Below are positions 62,592 to 64,000 of a stretch of DNA of 64,000 nt, one piece after another. The DNA comes from Avichristensenella sp031550535. Its GTDB lineage: Bacteria; Bacillota; Clostridia; Christensenellales; Aristaeellaceae. The notes under the pieces were generated by a model, which saw only the letters and a program-made list of their open reading frames with translations, made no database searches and was not told where the DNA came from. The first letter of the stretch is position 1, and each line of letters starts with the position of its first letter. The position numbers and the translations under genes are program-made. The DNA is taken from positions 1-64,000 of the forward strand of contig JAVBOM010000043.1 of the NCBI GenBank assembly GCA_031550535.1, given 5' to 3'.

Positions 62592-64000
62592 ATGAAACGT
62601 TTCGTCTCGATCATATGCGCCTTTGTGCTCCTGCTGATGCTGGCGGCTCCGGCGCTGGCCTCCAACTTTTACATCATCCCCGACAGCGACAAACGCCGCC
62701 TGACGCGCGAAGAGCTATGGACGTGGCAGCTTGCTGTGATGATGTACATCGTCAACGAGATTTTCGCCCGCCATGGATTCCACTTTGAACCCGGTGGGAA
62801 GTACGACAACTATTTCCGCTCACAATTATGGTATCGGGAAAACGAAATGTACACGGATAACCAGGATATTTATAAACATCTTGTCAGCGACATCGAATGG
62901 TATAACGAAAACCTTGCCAAGCAGGTACGCGATGAAATGCGCGCTTTGGGCACCACAAACCCCAACGGAAAGCCCCTGCCCAAGGTTGCCTACGAACCTC
63001 CGCTCTACGGCGCGTTCTCGTCGTTCTTTCCGCAGTATTTCGCCCCGAATCAGAAGTTGGCGGTGTATTCCGGCCCCGGTGCGCAGTATCACCGCTCGGC
63101 GGACGGCAAGGCGATGGCGAGCACCAACGGCGAAATCTACGTCGGCGGCTGGGAAAACGGCTGGCTGATGGTCATGTACTGGACAAACAACGGCAACATC
63201 CGTGTCGGGTACGCCCAGAGCAAGGACTTCAAAGACAAGGTGGGCGCTCCGCAGTTGATGTTCGATTACATCCCCGCGACGATCATGCGCCGGTGCGTGT
63301 TGACGGATGATCCGGTGGCGACCTACCAGACGATGGCGGTGCTTGATCATGGGGCACAAGTTACCTACCTTTCGGAATACATCAACGAGTACCGTTGGGC
63401 GTATGTGGAGACGATGGCCAACGGCGTGCTGATGCGCGGGTTTGTTGAGGCTGACGCGGTTCAGATTTTGTCAATGTTAGAGAATGAACCTTCCTATGCC
63501 CCTGCAAGCGCGCTATCAGGAATGAAGGTGTTACTGCCCGTTTCGACCGGCGACTTCACGGAGCATTTGTTCTGGGGGATTTCGCCGGAGAATTGGGGAG
63601 TCATTTACACAGTGCTAGATGAGAAAAATATCCAGTATGAAGTAACGGCAGGGAGTCGGACGTCCAGAATCGATTCAAAAGAAGGCCAGACCATCATGAT
63701 GTTTGGAATCCCCGTGGACCTGGCATTCCGATTTGATGCGGGTACCCCAAATGAACTGCTTAACATATCCATTTGTACCAGCGGTGATTGGGATCTGCAT
63801 AGCGTTGACGTGGAAGGCGATCCTGATATGACACCAATGAAGGATGCGTATATCACGATGCTAAAGGCTGTCGAAGACCAATACGGCTCCATAACCGGTG
63901 GCTATTTGGCGACAAGGGATAATAACATGAAGTATGATACATGGAATTATCCTCAAAGCAATAGGCAGCCAGACTTCGATGTGGTCTTCGAAGCATTCAA
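62592..64000 (+). CDS. Secreted YARHG/SH3-domain protein, 3' end beyond the window
   Basis: I translated this frame directly; it stays open from ATG 62592 (GGGGGAGAGTCGATT upstream) to the window edge, 469 complete codons. Signal peptide 1-23 (ending ALA-SNF). A YARHG domain follows (MMYIVNEIFARHGFHF, then YFRSQLWYREN), a module of extracellular Bacillota proteins thought to bind cell wall. Next is an SH3-like domain (QKLAVYSGPGAQYHRSADGKAM ... YVGGWENGWLMVMYWTNNGNIRVGYAQS) and a second SH3-like segment (RCVLTDDPVATYQTMAVLDHG). The remaining 200 residues are unassigned. Probably wall-associated. Confidence 0.82.
   Translation, partial: MKRFVSIICAFVLLLMLAAPALASNFYIIPDSDKRRLTREELWTWQLAVMMYIVNEIFARHGFHFEPGGKYDNYFRSQLWYRENEMYTDNQDIYKHLVSDIEWYNENLAKQVRDEMRALGTTNPNGKPLPKVAYEPPLYGAFSSFFPQYFAPNQKLAVYSGPGAQYHRSADGKAMASTNGEIYVGGWENGWLMVMYWTNNGNIRVGYAQSKDFKDKVGAPQLMFDYIPATIMRRCVLTDDPVATYQTMAVLDHGAQVTYLSEYINEYRWAYVETMANGVLMRGFVEADAVQILSMLENEPSYAPASALSGMKVLLPVSTGDFTEHLFWGISPENWGVIYTVLDEKNIQYEVTAGSRTSRIDSKEGQTIMMFGIPVDLAFRFDAGTPNELLNISICTSGDWDLHSVDVEGDPDMTPMKDAYITMLKAVEDQYGSITGGYLATRDNNMKYDTWNYPQSNRQPDFDVVFEAF

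Overview
The window looks like a chromosome segment from a high-GC member of the Bacillota, probably an uncultured Clostridia from a gut or rumen habitat. This rests on strong AGGAGG ribosome binding sites, a Spo0E-like protein, NfeD/FloA, a BlaI/M56 pair, LytTR and LacI regulators, FeoAB and an lpl-type sugar ABC operon. Genus and species cannot be read from the sequence. No tRNA, rRNA, CRISPR array, transposase or replication origin was seen.

Layout. 1-2.6 kb: divergent oligopeptide/dipeptide ABC genes. 2.6-8.8 kb: SIMPL protein, nfeD-floA-small protein-LytTR operon, pyrophosphatase, secreted unknowns. 9-18 kb: ceramidase-like hydrolase, secreted 5'-nucleotidase, CorC-type protein, Tex, GNAT, ADP-ribosylglycohydrolase. 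18-23 kb: GtrA protein, a three-gene unit of two membrane proteins and an M20 peptidase, peptidase E-like and creatininase-like enzymes. 23.6-29 kb: MFS transporter, XRE/TPR regulator, OmpR-type regulator, lipase. 29.6-39 kb: secreted proteins sharing a PepSY-like C-terminal module, next to BlaI/M56 genes, murA, and a DUF3048 protein with the same kind of module. 39-48 kb: Ca-type P-ATPase, Spo0E-like plus GGDEF/EAL genes, an unknown gene coupled to feoAB. 48-52 kb: divergent MerR/flavodoxin and a ferredoxin-tailed aldo/keto reductase. 52-60 kb: SGNH hydrolase, LacI-regulated lpl-type sugar operon, esterase, Gfo/Idh oxidoreductase. 60.2-62.5 kb: a distinctly AT-richer island with a frameshifted membrane protein gene and a CbxX-type AAA+ ATPase. 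The window ends inside a secreted YARHG/SH3 protein gene.

The most striking content is repetitive. Family A is a roughly 58-bp double-hairpin palindromic repeat with about 31 copies, one per 2 kb, absent from the AT-rich island. It sits mostly between genes, but two copies lie in frame inside one GGDEF/EAL protein (one in the middle of the EAL domain), one lies in frame at the signal-peptide end of a secreted protein, and two supply stop codons. Its forward strand is open in all three frames, which makes it behave like the Rickettsia palindromic elements. Family B is a structured element of about 155-165 bp with three full copies and one truncated copy. Their outer stems differ in sequence yet still pair, which suggests a structured RNA or hairpin element.

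Well-supported regulation includes two divergent MerR-type promoters with 19-bp spacers beside an AdhR/NmlR-like MerR with Cys52, a LacI operator pair controlling the sugar operon, and four tandem hairpins ahead of its binding-protein gene.
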